Below, piece by piece: positions 1 to 8,150 of a stretch of 64,000 nucleotides of DNA. The DNA is from Labilibacter sediminis (GTDB lineage: Bacteria; Bacteroidota; Bacteroidia; Bacteroidales; Marinilabiliaceae). The notes below the pieces were generated by a model. It was not told where the DNA came from, did no database searches, and worked only from the letters and a program-made list of their open reading frames with translations. The DNA lies in contig NZ_VCHY01000004.1 in assembly GCF_005877885.1 (NCBI RefSeq), positions 310,001 through 374,000 of the forward strand, read 5' to 3'. Every line of letters begins with the position of its first letter. The first letter of the stretch is position 1. Position numbers and translations under genes: made by a program.

Positions 1-274
1 GTTTCATATCGGACTTATTGCTTTTGGTATTTTATATAGCCCGATATCCGGAATTACAGGATTGGCAACAACGCTTTTTTCCAGAAAAAATGAATTTGAA
101 GCAGATAGATTTGCAGCAGAATTTCATAATGGAGAGTCTTTGATTGCTGCCTTAAAAACTATTTCGGTAAATGCTTTAAGTAACCTTACGCCTCATTCCT
201 GGTATGTGTTTTTTCATTATTCTCATCCGCCACTTTTGGAGCGGGTTCGAGCTTTAAAGCAGGTTGTAAAGTAA
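1..274 (+). CDS. M48-family (Ste24-like) zinc metallopeptidase, C-terminal end
   Basis: Only the last ~90 codons lie in the window; the reading frame is open from base 2. The fragment has a hydrophobic stretch, then EFEADRFA, and ends with YSHPPLLERVRAL. In Ste24/CAAX-type M48 peptidases the E-x-x-x-D pattern follows the HEXXH helix and supplies the third zinc ligand, and the SHPP-x-x-R-x-x-x-L tail is typical of the family. These are multi-pass membrane proteases. The HEXXH motif itself lies upstream of the window, so activity cannot be judged. The gene ends 83 bases before cinA on the same strand. Confidence 0.85.
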   Translation, partial: FHIGLIAFGILYSPISGITGLATTLFSRKNEFEADRFAAEFHNGESLIAALKTISVNALSNLTPHSWYVFFHYSHPPLLERVRALKQVVK

Positions 275-357
275 CATTTGAAAATCATTAAAGAGGAGTT
301 ACCTTTATTGGTATATTTCTTAAAAATACTCCTGTAAAAAGGATAAGCAAATTTAAT

Positions 358-1605
358 ATGAAAATTGAAATAGTTACCATTGGAGATGAATTGTTGATTG
401 GTCAGGTTGTGGATACTAACTCAGCGTGGATTGGGAAACAATTTAATAACTCAGGTTTCGAAATCAATAGAATAACTTCTGTCAAGGATACAGAAGCAGA
501 AATCTTAAATATTCTCAAAGAAACATCAAGAAGAGCTGATGTTGTCTTGCTTACCGGAGGGCTTGGGCCAACCAAAGATGATATTACCAAGGTGACTATG
601 TGTAAATTTTTTGGTGCTAAATTGGTTTTTAATGATGAGGTGTTTGAGGATATTAAAATTTTATTAAAAGATAGAGTATCAAGTATCAATGAATTAAATA
701 AACAGCAAGCCATGGTGCCGGATAATTGCACAGTTATCCGCAATCCTGTGGGAACAGCGCCTGTTATGTGGTTTGAGCATGGGGGCACTATTTTTGTTTC
801 TATGCCGGGCGTTCCTTCTGAAATGAAACATGCGGTGGAGGGAAATATACTTCCTCGTCTTATTTCTCGTTTTAAATCATCAGAAATTATCCATAAAACA
901 GTTTTAATACACAATATACCCGAGGCTGTATTGGCCGAAATGCTTGAGTTTTGGGAGAATGCTTTGCCTGAATTTATTTCTGTGGCGTATTTGCCTTCGC
1001 CGGGTCGTATAAGATTAAGGTTGACGGCAAAGGGGCAGAATAAGAGGGAGTTGGAGTCTTCTTTGCAGAAAGTGATTGATCAATTGTACCCTATTGTTGG
1101 AGAGGCTATATTAGGATATGATGATGTGTCCACTGTGAAAATTATTTTTGATTTATTTATTAAAAATAAGTTAACTCTGGCAACAGCAGAAAGTTGTACG
1201 GGAGGTAATATTGCACATCAAATCACATTGATTCCAGGTAGTTCAAATATCTTCAAAGGAAGTGTTGTGGCCTATCATAATCATATTAAAACAGGGATGT
1301 TGGGAGTGGATGAAAGAACCCTTGAGAAAAACGGAGCTGTAAGCAAGGAAGTGGTTGAGCAAATGGCATTGGGGGCAAAGAAGTCCCTTAAGTCAGATTA
1401 TGCCATGGCTACTTCAGGAATTGCCGGACCTGGTGGAGGATCGGAATTAAAACCGGTTGGGACAGTATGGATTGCTGTGGCGGGTCCTAATGGTGTAATT
1501 AGCAATCAATTTAAGTTTGGTCATATCAGGGAAAGAAATATTATCCGTTCAACGGAAAAGGCATTGGTGATGCTAAAACACATGGTTGAAAAAGATTTGG
1601 TTTAA
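358..1605 (+). CDS. cinA: CinA-like nicotinamide-nucleotide amidohydrolase
   Basis: The 415-residue protein has the two-domain CinA layout. The N-terminal MoCF/COG1058 domain shows TIGDELLIGQVVDTNS near the start and LTGGLGPTKDDITK near residue 70. The C-terminal amidohydrolase domain shows AESCTGG, with the probable catalytic Ser at residue 279, and ATSGIAGPGGG further on. Family members deamidate NMN to nicotinate mononucleotide in pyridine-nucleotide salvage, and the N-terminal domain can act on ADP-ribose. Length and motifs are complete. The start gives the expected MKIEIVTIGDE sequence. Confidence 0.95.
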   Translation: MKIEIVTIGDELLIGQVVDTNSAWIGKQFNNSGFEINRITSVKDTEAEILNILKETSRRADVVLLTGGLGPTKDDITKVTMCKFFGAKLVFNDEVFEDIKILLKDRVSSINELNKQQAMVPDNCTVIRNPVGTAPVMWFEHGGTIFVSMPGVPSEMKHAVEGNILPRLISRFKSSEIIHKTVLIHNIPEAVLAEMLEFWENALPEFISVAYLPSPGRIRLRLTAKGQNKRELESSLQKVIDQLYPIVGEAILGYDDVSTVKIIFDLFIKNKLTLATAESCTGGNIAHQITLIPGSSNIFKGSVVAYHNHIKTGMLGVDERTLEKNGAVSKEVVEQMALGAKKSLKSDYAMATSGIAGPGGGSELKPVGTVWIAVAGPNGVISNQFKFGHIRERNIIRSTEKALVMLKHMVEKDLV

Positions 1606-1740
1606 ATAAATGGTTGTAAATATCGTTGGTATAGAGGAATAAGACTTGTTTGTGTAGAAGGAATTATGGATATTTGCATTTTAATTGAATGAATTGACGT
1701 AAAAATAATGAAGAAAAAAGTTGATTTTAATTGAGCATTA

Positions 1741-1772
1741 TTTGTTATTTTCAATAAAAATCACGTATTTTG
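1741..1772 (+). promoter_or_regulatory. Candidate promoter of the rpmB-rpmG operon
   Basis: TTTG at 1741-1744 is followed after 20 bases by GTATTTTG at 1765-1772. This is close to the Bacteroidota housekeeping promoter (TTTG about -33, TAnnTTTG about -7), with one base of drift in the TA. A start near 1779 would give a leader of about 35 nt before rpmB. The match was made by eye. Confidence 0.5.
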
Positions 1773-1813
1773 CGCTCTGTTTGAAAAATGTATCCGAAAA
1801 AACGGTTGTAAAG

Positions 1814-2056
1814 ATGTCAAGAGTTTGTCAGATAACTGGAAAAAGGTTTATGGTTGGGAACAATGTTTCTCACTCCAAAAGAAGAACCAAAAGAAGATTT
1901 GATGTAAATCTATTTAAGAAACGATTCTTTCTTGTTGAAGAAGAACGCTGGGTAAACCTAAGGGTTTCGGCTTCAGGGCTTAGAATGATCAATAAAGTTG
2001 GTTTATTAGCCGCTTTGAAATCCGCACAAGAAAAAGGTTTTATAACTAAATTTTAA
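1814..2056 (+). CDS. rpmB: 50S ribosomal protein L28 (bL28)
   Basis: The 80-residue protein begins [20 protein letters not shown], the standard bL28 N-terminus, followed by a basic [12 protein letters not shown] stretch. The frame is open further upstream to 1721, but that part has no family resemblance and lies across the predicted promoter, so ATG 1814 is the start. It is the first gene of a tight ribosomal cluster: rpmG starts 14 bases after its stop. It acts in the large ribosomal subunit. Confidence 0.97.
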   Translation: MSRVCQITGKRFMVGNNVSHSKRRTKRRFDVNLFKKRFFLVEEERWVNLRVSASGLRMINKVGLLAALKSAQEKGFITKF

Positions 2057-2070
2057 AAGGGGATTAAGAA

Positions 2071-2259
2071 ATGGCTAAAAAATCAAAAGGAAATCGCGTT
2101 CAGGTAATCCTTGAATGTACAGAGCACAAAGAAAGCGGAATGGCTGGGACTAGCAGATATATTACTGTTAAGAACAGAAAAAACACTCCGGATAGGATGG
2201 AACTTAAAAAGTACAATCCTATTTTAAAGCGTTATACTTTACATAGAGAAATTAAATAA
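2071..2259 (+). CDS. rpmG: 50S ribosomal protein L33 (bL33)
   Basis: The 62-residue basic protein matches bL33, with [21 protein letters not shown] and a [14 protein letters not shown] segment. It has one Cys and lacks the four zinc-ligand cysteines of C+ paralogues, so it is the zinc-independent type. It sits 14 bases after rpmB and 11 bases before the DUF4295 gene, which indicates one operon. Confidence 0.97.
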   Translation: MAKKSKGNRVQVILECTEHKESGMAGTSRYITVKNRKNTPDRMELKKYNPILKRYTLHREIK

Positions 2260-2270
2260 ATCTTTGTATT

Positions 2271-2423
2271 ATGGCTAAGAAAGCAGTAGCAACACTACAA
2301 AAAGGAGGCGGTAAAGGTCACACAAAAGTGATTAAAATGGTAAAGTCGCCAAAAACTGGTGCATTTTCTTTTAAAGAAGAAATTGTAACCAATGAAGAAG
2401 TAAAAGGTTATTTCAAAAAATAA
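2271..2423 (+). CDS. DUF4295 small basic protein, probable ribosome-associated
   Basis: This is a 50-residue Lys-rich ORF from ATG 2271 to TAA 2423, beginning MAKKAVATLQKGGGKGHTKV and ending EEVKGYFKK. The sequence matches the DUF4295 family, which is restricted to Bacteroidota and nearly always follows rpmG. Its position 11 bases after rpmG, its small size and its strong positive charge point to a ribosomal role. A Bacteroidota-specific large-subunit protein (named bL38) was reported from Flavobacterium ribosome structures; I am not certain that it is this family. A strong terminator follows. Confidence 0.9.
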   Translation: MAKKAVATLQKGGGKGHTKVIKMVKSPKTGAFSFKEEIVTNEEVKGYFKK

Positions 2424-2455
2424 TTTTGCTGAGCAAAAGACATTTTTATTAAAAG

Positions 2456-2484
2456 AGCTTCCTTTAATCAAAGGAAGCTTTTTT
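2456..2484 (+). terminator. Rho-independent terminator of the rpmB operon
   Basis: A perfect 10-bp stem (AGCTTCCTTT / AAAGGAAGCT) with an AATC loop is followed by a run of T. It ends the rpmB-rpmG-DUF4295 unit 32 bases after the last stop codon. Confidence 0.9.
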
Positions 2485-2547
2485 GCTATATAAGATTGTT
2501 GGATAAGTAAATTTTTATATTTTTAACTTGTTTAATTTAAGCAAGAT

Positions 2548-3498
2548 ATGGGATTATTTGGAAGTTTTACAAAAGAGAAGAAAGAAAACCTCGATAAAGG
2601 TTTAGCTAAAACCAAAGAGAGTGTTTTTAAAAAACTTTCTCGCGCTGTAGCAGGTCGTTCAAAAGTTGACGACGATGTACTGGACGAACTGGAAGAAGTT
2701 CTGATCACGTCTGATGTGGGTGTGGATACAACACTTAAGATTATTGAGCGTATAGAAGAGCGTGTGGCTAAGGATAAATTCTTAAGTACTTCCGAATTAA
2801 ATACCATCTTAAAAGAAGAGATAGCAACTCTTCTGGCTGAAAACGAGGTTGAAAATGAAGGTGATTTTGAATTGCCTGAAAGTAATGACCCATATGTAAT
2901 TATGGTTGTCGGGGTTAATGGTGTTGGAAAAACAACCACTATTGGCAAGTTGGCGCATAAGTTTAAAGCGGCAGGAAAAAGTGTTGTTTTAGGCGCTGCC
3001 GATACTTTTAGAGCAGCTGCAATTGATCAATTGCAGGTGTGGGCCGACAGGGTTGATGTTCCTTTGGTTCGTCAAAATATGGGATCAGATCCTGCATCGG
3101 TGGCTTATGATACATTATCATCTGCAAAAACAAAAAATGCTGATGTGGTTATTATTGATACGGCCGGACGTTTGCATAACAAGGTAAACTTAATGAATGA
3201 GCTTACAAAGGTTAAAAAAGTGATGCAAAAAGTAGTGCCTAATACACCAAATGAAATCATTTTAGTGTTGGATGGTTCTACAGGTCAAAATGCTTTTGAG
3301 CAAGCTAAAGAGTTTACCAAGGCTACAGAAGTGAATGCTCTTGTTATTACCAAATTAGACGGGACGGCAAAAGGCGGGGTAGTAATTGGTGTATCTGATC
3401 AATTTCAAATACCTGTAAAATATATTGGTATTGGAGAAGGAATTGAGGATTTACAGGTATTTAACAGAAATGAATTTGTAGATTCTCTATTTAATTAA
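2548..3498 (+). CDS. ftsY: Signal recognition particle receptor FtsY
   Basis: The 316-residue SRP-type GTPase lacks the long acidic A domain of enteric FtsY, as is normal outside Proteobacteria. The NG domain shows the P-loop GVNGVGKTT at residues 122-130, the SRP-GTPase signature ADTFRAAA at 151-158, DTAGR, and TKLDGTAKGG near the C-terminus. It docks SRP-ribosome complexes at the membrane for co-translational insertion. It is transcribed alone between two terminators. Confidence 0.97.
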   Translation: MGLFGSFTKEKKENLDKGLAKTKESVFKKLSRAVAGRSKVDDDVLDELEEVLITSDVGVDTTLKIIERIEERVAKDKFLSTSELNTILKEEIATLLAENEVENEGDFELPESNDPYVIMVVGVNGVGKTTTIGKLAHKFKAAGKSVVLGAADTFRAAAIDQLQVWADRVDVPLVRQNMGSDPASVAYDTLSSAKTKNADVVIIDTAGRLHNKVNLMNELTKVKKVMQKVVPNTPNEIILVLDGSTGQNAFEQAKEFTKATEVNALVITKLDGTAKGGVVIGVSDQFQIPVKYIGIGEGIEDLQVFNRNEFVDSLFN

Positions 3499-3521
3499 GG
3501 ACTTTTAAAAACAATAAATGG

Positions 3522-3549
3522 AGCTACCCGTTAATAAGGTAGCTTTTTT
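3522..3549 (+). terminator. Rho-independent terminator after ftsY
   Basis: A 7-bp stem (AGCTACC / GGTAGCT) with a 9-base loop is followed by TTTTT. It starts 24 bases after the ftsY stop. Confidence 0.85.
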
Positions 3550-3620
3550 GTTTTATGGATAATTCTGGCATGATGGATGTTTAATGCCGAGGGTTATAAG
3601 GATATTTGAGAAGGATAAAT

Positions 3621-4913
3621 ATGAAGAAGATTGATGTAGTTACATTGGGGTGTTCCAAAAATTTAGTGGATTCTGAATCATTGATTAAGCAGTTTGAGGC
3701 AGGTGGGTTTTCAGTAGCTCATGATGCGGAAAAACCTCAGGGAGATATTGCCATCATTAATACTTGTGGTTTTATTGGAGATGCGAAAGAGGAGTCCATT
3801 GAAACAATTTTAAATTTTGCAGAAGCTAAAAAAAGAGGGAATCTTAAAAAGCTTTTTGTAATGGGATGTCTTTCTGAGAGATATTCGAAGCAACTTAAAG
3901 AGGAGCTTCCTGAGGTTGATGCTATTTACGGAAAGTTTGATTGGAAAAAGATAGTGGAAGACCTTGGGCAAAACTACCGCGCCGATCTTGTTAATGAGCG
4001 TAGTTTAACTACACCAGGTCATTACGCTTATTTTAAAATTTCAGAAGGTTGTAACCGATCATGTTCGTATTGTGCCATTCCTTTAATTACCGGAAAGCAT
4101 CAGAGTAAGCCAATTGAGCAATTGGTTGATGAGGCCGAAAGATTGGCTCAAAGCGGGGTGAAAGAGCTTCAGGTGATTGCGCAGGATTTATCTTTTTACG
4201 GGTTAGATATATATAAGCAGATGCGTTTGGCTGAGTTAACTCAGAAAGTAGCAGATGTGGACGGAATTGATTGGGTGCGATTGCATTATGCATATCCTGC
4301 AGGTTTTCCATATAACGTGTTAAAAACAATGAATGATCATCCTAATGTGTGTAATTACTTAGATATAGCCTTGCAACACATTAGTGATCCGATGTTAAAA
4401 ATAATGCGCCGTAATGTTTCAAAAGCTGAGACTTATAAGTTAATTGAGCGTATGCGTAAGGATGTTCCGGGAATTCATTTAAGAACAACGATGATTACAG
4501 GACATCCGGGAGAAACTGAGCAGGATTTTAGAGAAATGCTTGACTTTGTAAAAGAAGCGCGTTTTGAGCGTTTGGGTGTTTTCCCTTATTCGCACGAAGA
4601 AGATACACATGCATACCGTAACTACAAAGATGATATTCCTCAGGAAGTAAAGCAGGAAAGAGCGGATGCTATCATGGAAGTACAGGAGCAGATAAGCTGG
4701 GAGATTAACCAGGAGAAAGTAGGTTCTGACATGAAGGTAATCATCGACAGGAAAGAAGAGGATTATTATATTGGGCGAACCGAATTTGATTCTCCGGAGG
4801 TTGATCCAGAGGTTTTAATTCCTGTGGAAGGTACGGATCTGGAAATAGGTAATTTTTATGAGGTTAAGATTACCGGAGCTGAAGCTTATGATTTGTTTGC
4901 TGAGAAGAAGTAA
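3621..4913 (+). CDS. rimO: Ribosomal protein uS12 methylthiotransferase RimO
   Basis: The 430-residue radical SAM methylthiotransferase modifies the conserved Asp of ribosomal protein S12. The N-terminal UPF0004 domain carries three cluster cysteines in LGCSKNLVDSE (Cys11), NTCGFI and GCLSERY. The radical SAM core has CNRSCSYCAIP, and a C-terminal TRAM-like domain follows. An in-frame TTG at 3606 lies upstream, but ATG 3621 gives the usual MKKIDVVTLGCSKN start. Confidence 0.95.
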   Translation: MKKIDVVTLGCSKNLVDSESLIKQFEAGGFSVAHDAEKPQGDIAIINTCGFIGDAKEESIETILNFAEAKKRGNLKKLFVMGCLSERYSKQLKEELPEVDAIYGKFDWKKIVEDLGQNYRADLVNERSLTTPGHYAYFKISEGCNRSCSYCAIPLITGKHQSKPIEQLVDEAERLAQSGVKELQVIAQDLSFYGLDIYKQMRLAELTQKVADVDGIDWVRLHYAYPAGFPYNVLKTMNDHPNVCNYLDIALQHISDPMLKIMRRNVSKAETYKLIERMRKDVPGIHLRTTMITGHPGETEQDFREMLDFVKEARFERLGVFPYSHEEDTHAYRNYKDDIPQEVKQERADAIMEVQEQISWEINQEKVGSDMKVIIDRKEEDYYIGRTEFDSPEVDPEVLIPVEGTDLEIGNFYEVKITGAEAYDLFAEKK

Positions 4914-4932
4914 GTCTGATTAATAAAATATA

Positions 4933-4972
4933 AAAGGCCGAAAGCAGAATTAAGATTTTGTTTTCGGCCTTT
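4933..4972. terminator. Bidirectional terminator between rimO and the META gene
   Basis: An 11-bp perfect stem (AAAGGCCGAAA / TTTCGGCCTTT) lies between two convergent genes. It has A/T runs on both sides, so it can end transcription from either direction. Confidence 0.85.
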
Positions 4973-4978
4973 CTTGTA

Positions 4979-5410
4979 TTATTGCTGCTCAACTAATTTA
5001 AAAACAAATAATGTTTCTTTGTCCTTATTAAGAATAAGTTTCTTGTCTTGTATTTTGTAGTTATTTACTTCTGAAATTTTGGCCTCTAGTTCAGCTTCTG
5101 GTACCCCTTCACAGTACATTTTTGTTCCTAATTGTATGTTTAGTTTAATTTTGGAACCATCTACTTCCATTTTACCTTGAACTGAGTTACAGCCATTGTT
5201 TCCCCCAAAACTTCCTTCTTCCGAGTTAAAAGTGAATGTAGGAATAGCGCGATTAAAAACTTCGGTGTCAATTGCAGAGCCATTGTATTCAATCAGTTCC
5301 CAGCTGTTATTAATGCTTACTTGTTTTTTTTGAGTTATCTTTTTTGAAGTGTTGCAGGCCGGTAGTGTCAAAATGGAAATAATGAAGGCTGTAAGAATGT
5401 GCTTTTTCAT
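4979..5410 (-). CDS. META/HslJ-domain lipoprotein
   Basis: The 143-residue protein has a lipoprotein signal with lipobox LPAC (Cys19) and a META domain recognised by SWELIEYNGSAID, GGNNGCNSVQGKMEVDGSKI and a conserved MYCEGVPEAE segment. E. coli HslJ, with the same fold, is an outer-membrane-associated protein linked to novobiocin resistance and heat shock. The molecular function of the family is unknown. The protein is probably anchored in the outer or inner membrane. It is transcribed alone, convergent with rimO. Confidence 0.85.
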   Translation of the reverse strand: MKKHILTAFIISILTLPACNTSKKITQKKQVSINNSWELIEYNGSAIDTEVFNRAIPTFTFNSEEGSFGGNNGCNSVQGKMEVDGSKIKLNIQLGTKMYCEGVPEAELEAKISEVNNYKIQDKKLILNKDKETLFVFKLVEQQ

Positions 5411-5530
5411 GCTGTTACGTTTTAATGAATATTATAATTTGTGGTGATGTATGAAAAAATTGTGCCAAATAATCTTACTTCGGTTGGAATTCTGTAATCG
5501 TAAATTTGTTTCTTTGCAATTGTTCAATAA

Positions 5531-5580
5531 TACCAATTTCAATTTAAATTCTTATCAATTATTTTGAGTTGATATTGGTA
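5531..5580. repeat. Bulged inverted repeat upstream of truA
   Basis: TACCAAT at 5531-5537 and TATCAA at 5553-5558 both pair with one continuous 3' arm, TTGATA-TTGGTA, at 5569-5580. The result is a bulged hairpin that ends 31 bases before the truA start. It could be an operator or leader structure. It has no T run, so it is not an obvious terminator. Confidence 0.35.
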
Positions 5581-5611
5581 TAATATCATTTTCGCTTAAA
5601 AAAGAAAGAGT

Positions 5612-6370
5612 ATGGCAAGATATTTTATGGAGTTAGCATATAATGGAAAAAACTTTCATGGTTGGCAGGTGCAGCCTAATGCAATTACTGTTCAGGAAGT
5701 TTTAGATGATTGTATGAGTAAAATACTTGGCGAAAACATTCATGTAGTGGGTTGTGGCAGAACCGATACCGGGGTACATGCTTCTTATTTTGTGGCGCAT
5801 TTCGAAAGTGAAAAGGAAGCTATAGATGAAGCTTTGTTTTGTCATAAGCTAAATCGTTTTTTATCGAAAGACATTGTTATTTATTCATTATCCAGGGTGG
5901 ATGATGATACGCACAGCCGGTTCTCAGCCATTAGCCGAACTTACGAGTACAGGCTGGTAACTGTTAAAAATCCGTTTCTGCAGGACCTGGCGTATCAGTC
6001 GCATACCGATCTTGATTTTGAAGCTATGAATAAAGCGGCTGGTTTACTTTTTAACTATAAGGATTTTACCAGCTTTAGTAAGTTGCATACAGATGTAAAA
6101 ACCAATAACTGTAAAATTGCTGAGGCGCAGTGGGAGTTAAAAAATGATTGTTGGATTTTTACCATTAAAGCCGATCGGTTTCTAAGAAATATGGTGAGGG
6201 CAATAGTTGGTACCTTGCTTGCGATAGGCAGGGGTAAGATGACTTTAGAGGAGTTTTGCGGAGTAATAGAAGCTAAAAATCGAGGCAAGGCCGGAACATC
6301 AGCTCCGGCACAGGCTCTATTTCTTGTGGATGTTTCTTATCCTGATGATTTGTTTAAAAGAAAACTTTAG
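5612..6370 (+). CDS. truA: tRNA pseudouridine(38-40) synthase TruA
   Basis: The 252-residue protein has the TruA core: MELAYNGKNFHGWQVQPN at the N-terminus, the catalytic motif GCGRTDTGVHA with nucleophile Asp52, and FLRNMVRAIVGTLL near residue 195. It isomerises uridines in the tRNA anticodon stem-loop. It ends 18 bases before the convergent aroE gene, with no clear hairpin between them. Confidence 0.96.
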   Translation: MARYFMELAYNGKNFHGWQVQPNAITVQEVLDDCMSKILGENIHVVGCGRTDTGVHASYFVAHFESEKEAIDEALFCHKLNRFLSKDIVIYSLSRVDDDTHSRFSAISRTYEYRLVTVKNPFLQDLAYQSHTDLDFEAMNKAAGLLFNYKDFTSFSKLHTDVKTNNCKIAEAQWELKNDCWIFTIKADRFLRNMVRAIVGTLLAIGRGKMTLEEFCGVIEAKNRGKAGTSAPAQALFLVDVSYPDDLFKRKL

Positions 6371-6388
6371 CATTAAAGTCGTTCTTTG

Positions 6389-7135
6389 TTATTTGTTCCA
6401 AATTTCCCAGGCTTTTTCAGCTTGCAGGTGTAACATTTCAAGACCGTTTTTAATGGTCGCACCTACTTTTTGTCCTTCATGTAAAAACTGAGTTACCTCC
6501 GGATTGTACACCAGATCATAAAACAGGTGGTCTTTACCACTGTAGTAGTAAGGAATTTCAGGTTTACCATCAACATTTGGAAACATACCCAATGGGGTGG
6601 TGTTAATGATGACTTTATTGGCGTTCATCACTTCCTCGTTTAAGGAATTATAGCTTATTTGTTCATTGCCTTCAGGAGTTCTGGATACATATTTAAATGA
6701 GATTCCCATTTTGTTAAGGGCAAATCCAACGGCTTTAGCAGCACCACCTGTACCAAGAATTAAGGCACTTTTATGGTGATCTTTGATAAATGGTTTGATG
6801 GAAGAAGAAAAACCGTATATATCAGAATTAAAACCCTTTAATTTTGGGGATGAAGGATTGCTCCAATCAAATTTAATTACATTAACAGCACCTGCTTCTT
6901 CCGCAATTGGATCCATTTCGTCCAGATACTGTATTACCTTTTCTTTATACGGAATAGTTACATTTAAGCCGCCAATATAAGGGTGGTGTTTAACGAGTTC
7001 CGGAAATTCATCAATAGATGGAATGGGAAAATTTAAATATCGTCCTTCAAATTGATCGTTCTCAAATTTCTCAGTAAAATATTTTTGAGAAAAGGATTGA
7101 GATAGCGGATATCCTATTAAGCCAAATGTCTTCAT
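6389..7135 (-). CDS. aroE: Shikimate dehydrogenase
   Basis: The 248-residue protein catalyses NADPH-dependent reduction of 3-dehydroshikimate in aromatic amino-acid synthesis. Visible motifs are GYPLSQSFS (substrate-binding Ser), GGLNVTIPYKE with catalytic Lys64, GFNSDIYGF with Asp105, the nucleotide-binding GTGGAAKA at 128-135, and INTTPLGMFP. It lies 18 bases downstream of the DUF368 gene and is probably co-transcribed with it. Confidence 0.95.
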   Translation of the reverse strand: MKTFGLIGYPLSQSFSQKYFTEKFENDQFEGRYLNFPIPSIDEFPELVKHHPYIGGLNVTIPYKEKVIQYLDEMDPIAEEAGAVNVIKFDWSNPSSPKLKGFNSDIYGFSSSIKPFIKDHHKSALILGTGGAAKAVGFALNKMGISFKYVSRTPEGNEQISYNSLNEEVMNANKVIINTTPLGMFPNVDGKPEIPYYYSGKDHLFYDLVYNPEVTQFLHEGQKVGATIKNGLEMLHLQAEKAWEIWNK

Positions 7136-7153
7136 AATAAATGAGGTATATAA

Positions 7154-8068
7154 TTATGCGTCTAACTTAGTTTTTTTAGAGCCCAATGCTTCTGTAATCC
7201 AAATGCTGGCTATGCCTAAAATAATAAAAAGTACGGCCAGGTAAAACTCTGTGTTCACAGAAGGAAGAAACCAGTCGTATCCGATGGTTTTTATTTTTTC
7301 TCCAAAGGTTTGTGTAATAGCTTCTTTCCAAGGCCATAAAATACCTAAAGAACCCAGAATAAAACCGGTAAGCATGGCAATGGTTTGGTTGTGGTATTTC
7401 TTTAGTAGCCATGATAAAAAATGAGAAAAGGCAACAAGTCCAATGCCTGCTCCTGCAGCAACGGGAAGAAGTATTTTCATGTTTAATTCACTAACGGCAT
7501 TAATCATAACGAGCTGGTAATTCCCCAATAAAATTAATACAAATGATCCTGATAGTCCAGGGATGATCATACTGCATATGGCAATAACTCCGCAAATAAA
7601 TAGATAAATCATGGAGTCGTTTTCGGAGGCTGGAGTTAATACGCTTATTGAAATAGCAATGACACTGCCAATAATAAAGGTGGCAATACTGCTGAAATTC
7701 CATTTGGTAACTGTTTTGCCCACAAAATAGATACTGGCCAATACTAAACCGAAAAAGAAAGCCCAGATGAAAACAGGATAGGCTACAAACAAATACTTAA
7801 ATAATCGGGCCAGTGTTACCACAGCTATTCCTACTCCAAGAAATAAAGAAATCAGGAACCAAAGGTCAATGTGCTTGGCGAACTCTTTAAATTTACCGCT
7901 AAACAATAGGTTGATGGCTTTTAGATCGAATGCTTTGATGGCATTGATTAATCTCTCAAAAACTCCGGTAATCAGGGCAATTGTGCCTCCTGAAACGCCG
8001 GGGATTACATTGGCTGCTCCCATGGCCATGCCTTTAAATATATTGGAAATAAAGCTGCTTGTATTCAT
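7154..8068 (-). CDS. DUF368 membrane protein, probable polyprenyl-phosphate transporter
   Basis: The 304-residue polytopic membrane protein has the DUF368 signature GAANVIPGVSGGTIALITGVFERLI at residues ~17-41 and a second, related IPGLSGSF near residue 168, which suggests an internal repeat. DUF368 (PopT-type) proteins have been shown in other bacteria to return undecaprenyl phosphate across the cytoplasmic membrane, supporting wall and glycan synthesis. The assignment here rests on family membership. The aroE gene follows at 18 bases. A minus-strand terminator separates it from the upstream ComA-like gene. Confidence 0.88.
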   Translation of the reverse strand: MNTSSFISNIFKGMAMGAANVIPGVSGGTIALITGVFERLINAIKAFDLKAINLLFSGKFKEFAKHIDLWFLISLFLGVGIAVVTLARLFKYLFVAYPVFIWAFFFGLVLASIYFVGKTVTKWNFSSIATFIIGSVIAISISVLTPASENDSMIYLFICGVIAICSMIIPGLSGSFVLILLGNYQLVMINAVSELNMKILLPVAAGAGIGLVAFSHFLSWLLKKYHNQTIAMLTGFILGSLGILWPWKEAITQTFGEKIKTIGYDWFLPSVNTEFYLAVLFIILGIASIWITEALGSKKTKLDA

Positions 8069-8101
8069 GGTTTGATGATTGATATTTTAGTTTTTGTGTA
8101 T

Positions 8102-8132
8102 AAAAAAAGAGGCACGCATAACGAACCTCTTT
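8102..8132 (-). terminator. Terminator after the ComA-like gene (minus strand)
   Basis: Read on the minus strand, AAAGAGG, a 13-base loop and CCTCTTT are followed by a T run. It lies between the ComA-like stop and the DUF368 start, so these are separate transcription units. Confidence 0.75.
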
Positions 8133-8150
8133 CATATCTTATGATGATAA

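Noticed and set aside
208-227. Cys-rich stretch in ferrochelatase as evidence for an iron-sulfur cluster (residues, not bases)
   Set aside because: Number and spacing could not be matched reliably to known [2Fe-2S] ferrochelatases, so I only note it in the hemH entry.
402-914. 170-codon open frame on the minus strand
   Set aside because: It lies wholly inside cinA on the opposite strand, has no recognisable domain, and cinA is a clear full-length gene.
3606-3620. TTG start five codons upstream for rimO
   Set aside because: ATG 3621 gives the conserved MKKIDVVTLGCSKN N-terminus; the extra residues have no support.
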